A stretch of 64,000 nucleotides of DNA from Hydractinia symbiolongicarpus (GCF_029227915.1 NC_079876.1:25012328-25076327), one strand, 5' to 3'; shown: positions 29,611 to 42,165, counted from the first letter of the stretch. A program made the numbers and translations. The notes: generated from the letters alone by a model not told the origin.

Positions 29611-30278
29611 TTAAAGGGTCTTTTTGCTCGGTGTGCCATTATTGTTTCTCAATTTAAACGATTCGTTGTGTTGTTGCATGCAAAATTTGTTAAAATTGTT
29701 GAGTTCGTCTGTGAAGAATTCCTCTTTCAAGGACCCTGTGTTTTCTTTGCACTTTCTGGCATTTTTCTGACATGCTTTAAGGTGTTTTATTAGAATTTGT
29801 AGCAAGGTATTGGTACTTGAATGCACGTTGACATTGCATTTATTTTTTTAATTCAGAAGGTAAACTCATAGCGTAAGCGACCCTGGATTTTTAACCCAAA
29901 GAAACCGTCTCAGCAGCGGGATGTATGTCCAGAGTGTGCAATTGCTGATTTTAACAATATAGTTTTTTTTGTTTTCTTTGTGTGCACTTGCACCCGGGTG
30001 ACCCTTCGTGTTTAAGATGTATTGCTCTATTTCGTCAACGTCTTTTTTAGCATTAAGTATTGATTTGCTGTTTGGTTTTGTAAAGGAGGTCGTATTTAGA
30101 TAGTTGATTGGAGAAACTGTTGGTTGTGTGGCGAATTCACTAGTATTATACCCCTCCATATCGAAGTCGTCAAGTAGATTCGTTAGTTTTGGTGTTGGTA
30201 GAGGTTTACGAGGTGTGGCTTTTTTCCTCAAGAATACCTTCTTTGTTTTACCAATAATGCTCGGTAAAGTTGTTTTTG
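29611..30278 (-). CDS. possible exons of unrecognised host gene
   Basis: A strong acceptor (TTTAACTTCCTTGTAG) opens a frame TKTTLPSIIGKTKKVFLRKK, then basic/Pro-rich TPRKPLPTPKLTNLLDDFDM and Ser/Thr/Asn-rich text to 29866. A second block in the same frame (29826-29611: LLQILIKHLKACQKNARKCK ... FFTDELNNFNKFC) looks helical, perhaps coiled coil. A TGA and a TAA separate them, so an intron or decay must lie between. I do not recognise the protein. Confidence 0.3.
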
Positions 30279-30897
30279 TATCTACAAGGAAGTTAAAATA
30301 TTGTTAGAAGATGGTGTAGTATTTTTGCAACAGCAGTTTTTCGTATTGTGTGTCAGATAGGTACATCGTAATAAACAAGGGTGTTTATTTAAGAAATGTT
30401 TAATGGAAAGTTTGGCTTGTCATTGGATATACTAATAGTAAAATTTTTTGAATAGAAAGGTATTGCTAGTGCCATACCAATTGGAAAGACATTTTAGCAT
30501 AAACACATCGTGATGTTGCTAAACTTTTTAGTGTTATTAACATGTGGTTTATGGTTGAAGCACATTTTGGTATGATAAATTTTTCCGAAAATAGATTTTT
30601 TAAAGAACATTCTGAAGATGTTAGTAAAAATACGAACTTTCGAGCAAAATATATTGCGTTACCAAAGACTTACTGGTGGAGTTTATCATTGTGCTTGCAC
30701 TTTGTAATTTTCCTTCTTCATAATAAAATTATAAAAAAACTTAGTTTTTCAACATCGCTGTGTCACAACTCAGACCTGATGTAATAATCTATTCAAATAA
30801 TAAACGACTTATGATCATCGAACTCACTTGCCCTTGCAAAGAAAATATAGACTCTTGGCCCTCTAACAAAGTCGCTAAGTAATCACGTTTAGTTAAC

Positions 30898-31795
30898 GTG
30901 ATTCAGTCCAGAGATTGTCAAGTTGATTTTTTTGCTGTAGAAGTAAGGGCAAGAGGTTATTGCGCCAGAAAAATGACGTGTCTGAAAAGGCTGTTTTTCA
31001 AACAAAATGGCATATTTCACTGCAAAAAACCTTGGCAAAATCAGTATCACTGTTTTTTGACCCCCTTTGATCGTTCAAACTTTCTTAAAGTCCTAGCAGG
31101 TAAAATACACTATTCTGGAAATACAACTTTCCAATACAATTCTCAGCAGGATATAGGAGAGATATTACTTCTTGACTTTGATGAATTGAATGGGTTCTCG
31201 GTAATTGCGTCTCAGAACATCTCGACAGAAGTATCGTTGTCAGTTAGCTGCAACACCTTTCTCTGTTCTTCAGTTACTGTTAAAAATCAGGACATGCTAA
31301 CACTGGCACCGTCTTGAAACATACAGTTGTCGGTTAATAGATTTTTAGATTCTAAAAACCTGGAGAATGATAATAACTGTCTTTGCCCACAATGTTCTCT
31401 TCAACAAGAGAGCACTAGGGAAACAAGTATTACGAGAAATAGCGAAATTCTAACCTTGCATCTGAAAAGGTTTGTAAGAGATGGAGAAACAACATCGGGT
31501 TAAAGTCAATAAATTTGTTGAAAGTTTTCCTTTCCGCAACCTTATTTCAATATCTTGATATCTAGTGAATTGGACACATCTTTTATCACAAATTATGCTT
31601 TGGTAGCTGTGAGGTCTTTGTGTTTGAGCCGTTGTGTCCGTATTATTGGTCATTGGATCAAGAACAATGGCAGGCTTCTCGGCAACATCAATAACAATAA
31701 GCACCCAATGAATTCATTTTTGATTGATACGCACAAAAACTTGCAACTCAGATGTAGTAGGTTGGCCTTTGCTCTTTTGACTAACAGATGTTGAT
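30898..31795 (+). pseudogene. USP-type deubiquitinase fragment B2
   Basis: The first frame (30898-31317) reads FLKVLAGKIHYSG ... QYNSQQDIGEILLLDFDELN, the QQDA box with Ile for Ala. It continues through stops as NDNNCLCPQCSLQQESTRET (zinc ribbon) and SEILTLHLKRFVRDG (the LKRF strand), then TNYALVAV and GHWIKNNG, the remains of the His box. At least three stops or frameshifts, and no Cys box seen upstream. Non-functional copy of the same subfamily as 28640-28905. Confidence 0.75.
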
Positions 31796-31799
31796 TTTG

Positions 31800-32610
31800 A
31801 AAATGCAACTTTTTAGTTCCATGGTTTAAAACATTGGTGATTTTAGATATGACTGAAGCTCTAGCATTTAATGACTGGCAAATATATTTCCTTCTCCAAA
31901 ATTTAGCTTGACTGCTCTAAACTTGGATATCAAGGTTTGAAATTTGTATAGCACTTTCCTTGATAAGTCTATCTTGATTCTGCACTATCAAAATGCTAAT
32001 TTTGCTTTTTAAACACTGATCTTCACACTTTGTTCCTCTAACCTTTTATGCACTTATAGTTTTACTGTTTCCAGAAAACTCTCTAATAAACTTAAATTTT
32101 CCTGCTTGGGATTTTGACCGCCCTTTAGGAGGCATCCTCAAAAAGTTAAAAATGGAAATAACGTATAGATACAGAAACATATCAATAGTTGCAAGCAATG
32201 TCGTACATCGTTGTATGAAAGTCGAGTAATTATATAAAAAACAGCAGGCTTGTCAAACGACACAAATACTTTTCCTTTGCAGCCAATCGCAAAAGCTTTC
32301 TTGAAGAAAAGACCCAATATCCTCGTTGTTGGTACCTTCACGAAGATGCAGTTTGAGCACAGACTTTCGCTTTCCTTTTTTTTTGTTTTTGATTCTATTG
32401 TTCGTCCAAATTTTGTTGAGTAATCTTTAATGGCACGAAAATATTCTTGAAAAATGCTTTCGTGAATATCTTTTACTACTTCAATGCTAAATGGATTTCT
32501 ATATTTTTCCTTACTAGATTGTTTTGGGCTTTTCAGCACTTTCTTAAGTCCTGTCCAGGCATACATTGAAAATCTATGCACATCAAACAACAACTCTTTC
32601 GGCCAAGAAA
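31800..32610 (-). CDS. possible internal exon of unrecognised gene
   Basis: On the minus strand, an acceptor-like ATGCCTGGACAG (near 32550) opens GLKKVLKSPKQSSKEKYRNP, then FSIEVVKDIHESIFQEYFRA and KDYSTKFGRTIESKTKKKES to a donor-like AAG/GTACCA near 32328. Lys/Ser-rich, not repeat-like. Weak; no family recognised. The rest of the interval holds nothing I can name. Confidence 0.22.
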
Positions 32611-33548
32611 GGAAATATTGTCTTTTTCACGTCAAAAATGAACGACTTTTAAAACTATTTCATGTATGTTATCAAAATGAAAACGAACTTTCTATCTTTT
32701 CAGTAAATTAAAAAAACATACACCAAAACTATCATATTTCGCAGAACACGAGTTTCAAGATGTGACAGTTTACTTGGAAACCCAGACAATAACAAATTAC
32801 AAAAAAAAAACAGGCTACCATAAAAATTCGGACCAAATTTTGGAACGCTAAAAAGGGCGCAAAGAGACATGTGCTTTTTTCCGCCGTAAACCCATGTTTT
32901 TATGTTACCAAATGTTTTGGCGATGGGATTTTTGTAATAAAGCTTGATGTTTGATCTTTTCGAATAAATTTTTGACTCTTTATGGCGCATCTTTTTTGCA
33001 TACCCTCTGTTTTTAGGAATTTTTTTATAAAATTTTTGTTTCCTTTATTTTATTAAACCCTAAGATATCCAAGGACTTTACAGTTTTTTTCTTTAATAAT
33101 AAACTTCTAGAATTGCTTTTTCATACTGAATCACATTCAGAAATAATTCATAGGCTTCATCAACGTCATTTGTTTCTGTAATTAGCTCCCAGTTTATTTC
33201 AGTTAATAATTTACAAAGTTCAAGTGTGTGTGTCTTAAAAACTGCCTTTTATAAATTTTTATATCTTCTGTGGTAATTTTTGTTATAATACAAGTAGTAA
33301 GAAAAATTAAGTGTCTCGGTTATGTCAGTTTTTATGATACTGGTATTGTAGTTTCTGTCAATAAAGTTATTAGTCAGAATATGGTAAATTGATTGTGTTG
33401 TAACCCAAATCAGCTTAATTTGCGTATGGTTAAGAAGTTTAATACGATACTGTAAAGTAGTCTATACATAGTAACTATTTTTCATTTTAATATGTTCACA
33501 GATTATTTCAACACGTAATGACTCGTAATGGGCCTTATTTATGCTTAA

Positions 33549-34266
33549 CCCTATTCGGTCCGGGGTTTTTCGAACATACTATGACCGGGGGGGCAGATTC
33601 CGCCCCCCCTCAATAACTTTTCATAGGATTGTTCAAATTAAATCAAACTTGGCACAATTATAGTACGTCATAAAAGGAACAAAATGGCGCCAAAAAAAAT
33701 TTGCTTGCGTCAGCACATTTTCTGTGACGTCATCAAAAGCTTGAAAATTGTTAAAAATGCCACTATCTGCTTAAAATATAATTACTTTTGTTCTAGAGCG
33801 AATTTTTACATTCTGTTTGAAGTTTCTGAAAGCTAAATAAAAGTTATCTTCCGGTTTTTACATGGATCGGATGAAAAATTGCCAAAAATTGCCCGAAAAT
33901 CCGTTTTTTTCCGATTTTCGGGTAAAATCGGGAAATCGGATTAGTCACGTGTTTAAATTATTCAAAATGATTCTTCTTGATGAAACAAAGTTGTGTTGCA
34001 AGTTTCAAGTTCTAAGGATAATCCTAACAGGAGTTATTATATTTTCCCCATTATAAGGATTTCATAGAGATTTTTAGGGGTAGTTTCGAGTAATGGCCAA
34101 TATCAAAGCCTCTAAAAGGTATGGGACCTAAAAAATTAGCATGCAGGTGTCCAATAGATAAATGTTGAAACTCAGTAAGTATCATAGTCATATAACAAAG
34201 CAATCAGGAGTTATTAAAAAAAAACCGTCAGGGGGGGGGCGGAATCCGCCCCCGGACCGAATATGG
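33549..34266. mobile_element. piggyBac-type MITE (718 bp)
   Basis: Flanked by TTAA on both sides (33545-33548, 34267-34270). Ends CCCTATTCGGTCCGGGG and complement CCCCGGACCGAATATGG (one mismatch). Subterminal palindromic CGGATTCCGCCCCC/GGGGGCGGAATCC blocks. No transposase frame. TTAA target sites and CCC ends fit piggyBac. Confidence 0.82.
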
Positions 34267-34752
34267 TTAAGTTGCTTCTTATGTTATGATCAATAGAACT
34301 ATGAACGTAAATACATACACCACCTCATTCTTATTTCGATTTTTTTTATGTAAGAATTATAACCTTCGAGCCTAAAGTCACTAAAATATCCTCGAAGTGC
34401 AACATATGCTATAAAATTTCAAAAATTTTCCTAATGCTTCTAATGTTCAAGTCTAATATTGAGGAATGTTTATTTAAATTTGCCAAAAATGTTTCAGCTT
34501 CTTTTACAGAAAAAGATTTTGTATGGAAATTGATATAATAAAAAAGATTACAGTCTGGATCAGAAGAATCATTTTTTTTTTGTAAGAGTTCACAAGAAGC
34601 GGATGTCTTTTGTCCTTAAATCCTAAATGGTCCTTTTCAGCTTGATTTTTATTTCTTATTTTAAGTGCTAATTTATTTCCATATTGCCTTCTGAAAAGTT
34701 TTGAGTGTAGAATCTTTCTTTCAATAATTTGACTCACTCACAGTAGAAGATA

Positions 34753-35427
34753 TCTATATAATAATACGCCAGTTCCGTGTGTCTGTGACAGGCAAAGTAG
34801 ATCTGCTCAGTTTCCTTTGATCTTACCGAAATTTTCTTTGAAGTAACCGAAAAATATCTGTCTAATATGTTATATTTTTCGACGTTACGACGCGACGAAA
34901 ATAACACTACTTTAACGTCAATATCCTATATTAAATTAATGAAGCCATTACAGTGCACCTAAAACTTTGAGGCCAAATAACTAACGAGGTGGTCACGTCA
35001 ATGATTTTTCACCGCGCAGGTAGCTAGGGACCACCTAGGACCAATTTGGGTAATTTATGACGTCATCAAAATATCTTCAAACCCTAATATCTCTGCAAGC
35101 GTTTATCAAAAGTTCATGATCCTATACATTTTCTTGATCAACATTTCAAGTTCTATAGGATGAAGGTCACAGGTATACAAATTTCTGAAAAAAAATTTGG
35201 GGGTTTTGACGACCATTGCTGACGTCAGCAAAATTTCTAAACCCTTTTATCTCATTAGCCGCTCATCAAAGGCACATGATCAAATACATTTTTTGATCAG
35301 CGCTTTAATCTCTACACAATAGATGCAACGTGAAAACAAAATTCTAAATTTTCAATGGATAGGTTGCTGACGTCATCAAATTTTTATCCTGCCTCAGTGG
35401 ATTTTTCCACGGGATTCATCGAGTAGT
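34753..35427 (+). mobile_element. Helitron-like non-autonomous element, copy 1
   Basis: Starts TCTATATAATAATACGCC, contains repeated GACGTCATCAAAAT segments (at 35059, 35220-35240, 35370) followed by CTCATTAGCCGCTCATCAAA, and ends with the hairpin GTGGA-TTTT-TCCAC followed by CATCGAGTAGT. The interior from 35059 matches 59921-60318. A 3' hairpin near a CTAGT-type end without terminal inverted repeats suggests a Helitron/Helentron derivative. The class is an inference. Confidence 0.55.
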
Positions 35428-35889
35428 TACTACTATTACTACTATTATAATTCCTGATTTTGCCTTTACTATTTTTTATTTGTCCATTTAAGGCTATTCA
35501 AAAAAATAAATTGGACTAACCTATCTTGACACGAAAATTAATTTCCAGATTTTAACATAACGGTCCTTTCATGTGACGATCAACCTTATCTCCAACATAT
35601 CTATATTGAATGAGCATTTTATTTCATATATAATTGTGTTATTTATTTGCTATCGCTTTCAAAGCATTCAAACTGTTTCGTTAGATCGCTTAAGATATGC
35701 GTGCACCGTCACATTTAACAGGTTGAATATATCTAAAATAATTTTATGCATAATGTGTTTCAGTAAAATACAACACAATTATTCTACTACGCTATTATTT
35801 ATAATCTCTTTTTCTGGTTCACAATCTCCCCATCCACTCCACCAGAAACTCACCACCGCAGCTGTATGCAAACTCCATTTTACAGTGTT

Positions 35890-36690
35890 TTTATAACCTT
35901 CCAAAAGTTAAAGAAGCCATTTCTGTCGCAAAACAACCTCAAAGTTAGGCGAAGCATTTGTAGGTGTTCTTCAAAGTTTGGCTGTTTCTAGAAGTCCAGT
36001 TGATCCCTCCCATTTTTTGCGTGCTATGAAACATCATATCTCAGCTGCGAAGGGAAGTGCATTTAATATCTTTGCTCAGCACGACGCCCTCGAGGTTCTT
36101 GAATATCTCCTACCTGGTCTGTCATTAGACTTTCCATTTCTTGGAAGTCTTTTTAGTATTGGCATCAAGACATCAACCACAATTCAAGTCATATTACCAG
36201 CTCCTCAGAAGCTATAGCACCATGCATTCAACTATCTCAGCACCCTACGTTACAATCTTCCTTAGATAATTTCTTCGAAAGCGAGTTGTCAGACACCAAT
36301 GCCTACTTCTGCCATGTTTGCAACGCTCATCAAACTGCTCTAGTTGAAAAAGAGGTAGTGTCGTGCGGTTCCCATCTCATTTTACAGCTAAAACGTTTTG
36401 CCAGTGCCAACGGCCTTGTGTCAAAAATTGCCTCTCGTATTACTGTTTACCCTGGTACCCTTTCCATACCTTTAACCGTAGATGAAGAAGTGAAATTTCG
36501 TAAAAATTTTCAATTAAGGGCTATTATCAACCATTGCGGCAACTTAAATAATGGTCACTACATAACCATAGCCTTCGACCAAATGGTACACAGGTGGATA
36601 CATTGCAACGATAGAGCAGTAATTTTCTGTGATGACCGCCTTATTAACAGTCACGAGTCATATGTTTTCTTTTTAGAAGAGCTGAGATAA
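35890..36690 (+). pseudogene. USP-type deubiquitinase fragment A2
   Basis: The best-preserved USP copy. The first part (LPKVKEAISVAKQPQS, then FLRAMKHHISAAKGSAFNIF and AQHDALEVLEYLLPG) is the QQDA-box region, with Gln-Gln changed to Gln-His. A frameshift near 36190 leads into IQLSQHPTLQSSLDNFFESE and then an open frame 36286-36690 with zinc-ribbon YFCHVCNAHQ, LILQLKRFA, AIINHCGNLNNGHYITIAF (His box) and WIHCNDRAVI, SYVFFLEELR, a natural C-terminus. The Cys box is missing or too degraded. It is followed at once by the GGAGAGTGACGACTCC repeat. Confidence 0.78.
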
Positions 36691-36712
36691 GATTATTTTA
36701 ACCGGAATGAGT

Positions 36713-36785
36713 CAGCAAGGGGGCTTGACTACACTCAGTCTTGTCTTTGGAGAGTGACGACTCCACTTATTACCCCAGTCAAAAA
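36713..36785 (+). repeat. first block of the structured repeat
   Basis: CAGCAAGGGGGCTTGACTAC..TCTTTGGAGAGTGACGACTC..CTTATTACCCCAGTC. An A-rich spacer follows, in which the LINE at 36810-39371 is inserted; the next copy of this block is at 39387. Confidence 0.7.
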
Positions 36786-36809
36786 TAAAACAAAATCAAA
36801 AAAAAATTA

Positions 36810-38960
36810 AGTTATTTTTTTTTATTTTTTTTTTTATCAAAACGTTTATACAGGATATGTACATTTCAGTTTTAAAAAACTGCTATAAATATGTGTCCTG
36901 TTTAAAATATAAAAGTAATGATTTAAAAAATAAATTATATATGAAGTATGCTCTAAAATTACTATAGATATGTTAAAAAGTAGAAAACTATTCAAAAGAA
37001 AAATATTTATATAATAGACAGAGAAGATAACAAAACATACCCAAACAGACTATATCCAAACAAATGTGAGAGAGAAGGGTAAATTTACTAAGTATATATT
37101 AAAAATAGAAAACTATAAATGATAAGTCTGCGCACATGTTATATAACATAATATGTTCTTCAAAATAAATAGTTAGATAGATTGAAACGAATGTGAGAAA
37201 AAAAAATGTTGAAAACTAATACGAGACCAAAAAAAGAGAGCTGTTGATAAAAAGAAATTAAGAACCACTGTAAAAATATTAGGTAAATAATAATCTAAAA
37301 TACGAAATCTTTGATCTTTTAATTAAAATCATTCACAGTTGTCGCTTTTCGTATATCTAGTGGCAAACTGTTATATATTTTCGCTCCCATATAACGAAAA
37401 CTGCCTCGTGTTACTTCCAATTTGATTTTTGGAATTTTCAGCAAACAGTTTTGGTTTCTCGTGCATTTGGAGTGAGAATTTACTTCAAAGTATTTTTCAT
37501 GTTAATACATGTTTCACCAGCAATGCATTTCTTAACCGTTTTACAAGCATGTCGCAAAATAACAGTGTAAGTTGATTTGATGTTTGCGTTTTTGGTTATC
37601 TGTTTTGCACGGCTGTCCAGAGAATTCAATTTCTTTATTTCGGTTCTTGAGAAGTTCAAATTTATAATACTGTTGAAAACTACCAGTGGTATAATCATAG
37701 TGTTGTAAATTGATGTGGCAGTATTATTGTCCATGTTCTTTCTCAGATTTTGTAACAGACGTAAACGAGAAGAAGCTTTTTTATATGTTTTGTTGAAGTT
37801 ATCTGATAGAGTTAGAGTTGGATCAATTGTAGAACCAAGATACTTGTAGCGCTTCGTTACGTTAATATCAACTGTACCAAATTTAATATTCGGTTTGTGT
37901 GGTATAGATGACAATTTTTTCCCACTACTGAATAACATCACCTCTGTTTTACCCTTTTTCAAATTTATAACTAGATCGTTATTTGCGAGATATGTTGATA
38001 TATTTTTAAGTTCATCATTCAAAGCATTTTCAATATCCTGTACGGACTTGTGTGCAACATACAACAGGTGTCATCAGCAAATTTCACTGTTTTACTCTTA
38101 AGTAGGGCTGATTTAAAATCGTTGGAGTAAATCAAAAACAACAAGGGTCCTAAAATGGAGCCTTGTGGAACACCGCATGTTATATTTGAAACGTTGGATT
38201 TCGAATTTTCATAAACGACTTGTTGTTTCCGATTGAAAAGGTAGTCGGTGAACCATTTTAACTCATTGTCGTGAATGCCAAAAGATGGTAGCTTTGATAG
38301 CAGAATACTGTGGCCCACTGTGTCGAAGGCCTTAGACAAATCTATAAAGGTTGCTCCAACTAAATCTCCACGATCAATTTCAGTACGAATGCTGTCGAGG
38401 AATACTCTAGCTGCAATATCAGTTGATCTCTTACGTCGATATCCGAACTGTTGCTCAGAAAGCAAAATTTTTTTCTCCAGGTATTCCATCAATTGTGTAT
38501 GTACAGCTCGTTCAAGGATTTTTGAGGCAATTGGTAGAATCGAAATTGGACGATAGTTGTCAACTTTGGTAGATGGTCCCAACTTGTGTATTGGTGTAAC
38601 AGTAGCGTGTTTCCATTCTGTAGGTACGTCTGTTGTACTCAGTGACAAGTTTATTATGAAACATAGCGGTTGTGATATTTCATTAGCACTATCTTTCATC
38701 AAAGCTGGTGGAAGGTTATCAATACCAGTTACCTTGTGGCGTTTTAAGTTCTTCAATTCCTTTTCTACGAAAGACTTGGAAACATATTTAAAATCAAACC
38801 TTTGTGTCGTTATTGGTTCGACTTTGTTTGGATGGCGCCAAATGAAATCTTCCATGAAAATGGATTTCTTTTTTAAAGTCATTGCAATATTTGAAAAGAA
38901 ATTGCTTAGTAAGTTAGATTTTTGAACAGGAGTGTCAGCTTTAACACAACCGTCTTCAAG
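36810..38960 (-). pseudogene. CR1/L2-like LINE: reverse transcriptase and 3' end
   Basis: The RT frame 38882-38019 reads NLKRHKVTGIDNLPPALMKD, DNYRPISILPIASKILERAV, FIDLSKAFDTV, GVPQGSILGPLLF (237-249) and the active site FADD (268-271). It frameshifts into 38064-37480 (YLANNDLVINLKKGKTEVML, KYLGSTIDP). A further remnant to about 37320 carries YMGAKIYNSLPLDIRKATTV, the typical LINE C-terminal. An A-tail (T-run at 36810-36836) marks the 3' end. Confidence 0.82.
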
Positions 38961-38966
38961 AAAATG

Positions 38967-39371
38967 TTATCTACATAATGTAAGAATATCAATCCCTTTA
39001 AAATCGCATAACAAAGTTTTTACTCCATCTATATTTACAAGTATTTCTCTTACATTTTGGTGGAAAACTTTTAGACCTATCTGACCAAGTAATTTCGATA
39101 GGTCCGGCAATCTTCCTTCGGGTCCAGGTTGAGTTTCGATATCTCCAGAAAGTAAAAGAATGATCACCAAAAAGCGATCGTTTGTTTGTAACTTTTTATG
39201 TTTACTTGTGTACTGTAAATTCCACATCGTTTTAACATAATCTTGTGTTAGTGATATTCCTACATTATTGTAAACATCTGTGCTACAATGACTCCTTTTC
39301 CAAACAATGCAACAAAATACAATCGTCAAAAGCAAACGAACAGACCAAGATACGTCCGGTCGGTACGCCAT
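38967..39371 (-). pseudogene. LINE N-terminus with 2A-like motif and start of AP-endonuclease
   Basis: 134 residues: a hydrophobic stretch (67-75), then GDIETQPGP (76-84), a 2A-type motif with Gln in place of the usual Asn, then LGQIGLKVFHQNVREILVNI, the first strand of an APE-type endonuclease. Most of the endonuclease is deleted: RT starts almost immediately (38882). The stop after DILTLCR lies where the TETW motif should be. Confidence 0.75.
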
Positions 39372-39386
39372 CTTGAATTAAATTTT

Positions 39387-39825
39387 AGCAAGGGGGTTTG
39401 ATCATACTAGGTCTTGTCTTTGGAGAGTGACGACTCCACTTATTACCTGAGTTAAAAACAAAGAATAGCACAGTTGAACAGAAAGTGGTCAAAGTTAATT
39501 TTAGGAAGATAGGGATGTCTAGTTTCTGCTGATGACCGTCCGCGGACCTCTTCGAGGTGACCCAGCTAGACATCCAGGGTACTTAGGTTCAGAAATATGG
39601 GTCGAAACCTACCTGCCCTTGGTTAAAGTTCTGTTCATCTTTTCAAATGTTTTGTGTCCTTTTTATGTTATTTTTTTATATTTTTTTTTTAATTCCTTGT
39701 AAAAACGGAGAATTGTGCTTTTAGAGGCATATTCTCTAGAGGAGTACAACCTGTAGCTTGTTTCCAAAGACGTAACAGGTTGAGTTCATCATTGCGGTGG
39801 CTTGCCACCTCTTTGTAAATTTTTT
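39387..39825 (+). repeat. structured repeat, copy 2
   Basis: The same three blocks as 26447-26855. Block 2 (39511-39635) has GGATGTCTAG pairing with CTAGACATCC, hairpins GTCC-GC-GGAC and CCTC-TTC-GAGG, then GGGTAC..TAGGTT..AACCTA..GCCC. Block 3 ends GGTGGCTTGCCACC. Confidence 0.7.
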
Positions 39826-39835
39826 TCTTATTTCT

Positions 39836-41930
39836 AATACTTTATTGTATTGTCATTTTTATAAAAGGACCAGGATTGAGCTTTTGCATTTAAATTCACA
39901 TGTTGCTCCATTAATATTTAAGTACAAACTGTGATGCATATGCAATTTATAAAGTTGAAACAATCTGGTAGATTTTTTCTAACCACATCACGCTCCAACC
40001 AAACTACTAATGTTTGATACTTAACGTTAGATCGATAAGCGATATCTTTATTAAAAATGCTAAGTTTGATTTTTATGAGAACAATTGGGAGATTAACTTC
40101 CTTGGATAAACGTGCGCGAAAAATGTTGGAATGGAAAAACATCATTTGACACATTCGAAAGGATCCACAAAAATATTTTATTTGTCACACTGGTATAAGA
40201 ATTTAATTTTTCTGGGTCAATTCGTATACTAGCAAATGATAATCTTGCATTTGCTAACTCTTGTTTAACGGTATTTAACTCTCTGCTATGACGACACATC
40301 TGTCTGTACAAAAGTACTTTCATGCTTTCTGACGATTTAAACTTGAGCTCCTAAAATTATAATAAGCAAAAAGTTTAATTTAAAACATTAAATAACTGGA
40401 AAGAAATGCTTGCTTTTCAAGAGCATAAAAGACACCTTCAGGTTTATTATTGTCTTTTAAACTGCTCGACTTAAGCACCTCTTCCTCTTTTTGTGCTCTC
40501 TCAAAAGTCGGTATATTAGCATACACATCAATGCCAAAGACTCTGAATTAAAAAAGAAAAACTTCTTGTATTAGTTACAATTAGAACTACGTAGTTTATC
40601 TGCTTCCTGCTTCTTCAAAAATCTGAAAAAGCCAAGCCTCACTATGGAGGACGTTTTACCAACTTGTTACCATAGCAAGGTTGTTTAACTAACTAATTAG
40701 CAATGCCATATCTACATTCTCATTTTTTTTTAACCACATCCTTTGATTCTTAGGCAGGAGTACATTGGAAAAGAGAATTGTAACTTGTTTTTAGATGACG
40801 TCTGTCAGGACCCGTCAATTTTTTCGCTGAAATTTGTTTTTGTTTTGTTTACTCGTTTACTGCTTGAAACGTTGATCAAAATAATGTATAGAATCATGTA
40901 CAACACCAACAATAATTAAGTCAGAATTAACACATCTCAAATATTTACATCTTATAATGTGATTAGATTTGATTACGTTGAAAACTTTTAATATCTTAAT
41001 CAAAATTGTCAAAAAAACATCAAATTTTTATCCGGAGAATCATTTATTCGATTACATACTTTCCTGTTCCCCAAAAATATGCACAAAATGTAAAAATTAA
41101 CTGGTTAAGAACACAAAAATTTTTTCTTAGTATGATGATCTGTAGTGACCTTTACCAACCATTTTAAACGTAAATGTCAAAAAAGAATAAGGAGTAAATT
41201 TTGAATGAACAAAGATATTATTTTTAGCATATATACGGTCCGTCCTTACAAAAGCTTGCACAAAATGTAAAACAGACTGGTTTTTGAGGAGCACACCCAA
41301 ATCTACAAAAATCAGTTCATTTAGCATGCCCTATATCGCCATTACGCCATCTTAGCTAAGACACCGAGTTAAATGTACTTAAACTGGGAATACTTAGCTA
41401 AAACTAAAGGAAGCTATTTAGCTTTGTAAAACACATATACAGAGAAACAATGGTAATGTAAAAATAATAACATTACAGTGAGTTCAACGTTTGTTAGTCA
41501 GCTAACAGCTTTATGTAGCATTTTGAGTTTTACACAGATACATTAGTTACGCGCCAGGGCAAACATTAATTAATCAACAAATTATAAACAAATATGGCTA
41601 CTTTAAGAATTTGAGGCTTTTAGTGGCTTTTGCTGGAAAAAGGGAGCCTGCCTTCTCCAGCGACATAAAAACCAAACGTCTAAAAATTCGAAGTTCTTAC
41701 TATTTGTGATTTCAAATTGACTTAAACTCTAGCCTTTATTTTCTACGTCTAACATTACTTTACTTCAAGCTCCACTTGTCACTTCCAACTTAACTTTTCC
41801 ACTTCTTCACTTGGACTTTTTTTTTTTAAATATGCTTTTTAAAATTTTTAAAACACTCTTTTAACTTTTTCAATATGAGGGGTCATTATTTTTGGGTTGT
41901 TTTTGTGGCAAGAGGACACCATTTTCGAAA
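39836..41930. other. no gene seen
   Basis: AT-rich. Open frames are short and without motif; GCCATC/GATGGC words near 41340 are the only GC-richer part. Confidence 0.45.
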
Positions 41931-41939
41931 GTTAGCCGT

Positions 41940-42165
41940 TAAGTCTTTACAGTTTTTGTTGAGAATTTTATAATATTTGTGTTTTTACTGAAGTTTTTTC
42001 TAAGAATCCTGAGAAATGATTTTCCAATGTCTGTTTTAACCTTTTTACTAAACGGCGGGTTGAATCAAATTATCTCCCTCTGGCGATTTCCTGTAGAGTT
42101 TGTTGGTTTTACTGTTCACGTTAAACGACACATCCAAAAAGTCTGTTTCAAAAAAAAAGTATGGA
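41940..42165 (-). pseudogene. retroelement RT C-terminal remnant (Penelope/DIRS-like?)
   Basis: On the minus strand: FETDFLDVSFNVNSKTNKLY, then RKSPEGDNLIQP, a frame change, and FLRILRKNFSKNTNIIKFS. The order FLDV-x(8-12)-Y-RK followed by a KNTxxIKxS segment recalls the region after the RT active site in Penelope-like or DIRS-like elements. Only about 75 residues remain, so family assignment is weak. Confidence 0.35.

Noticed and set aside
39529-39535. CTGATGA in the structured repeat, suggesting another hammerhead
   Set aside because: No GAAA follows stem II and no GTC/NUH cleavage strand pairs with it; copy 1 reads CTGATGG and copy 3 CTGAAGA.
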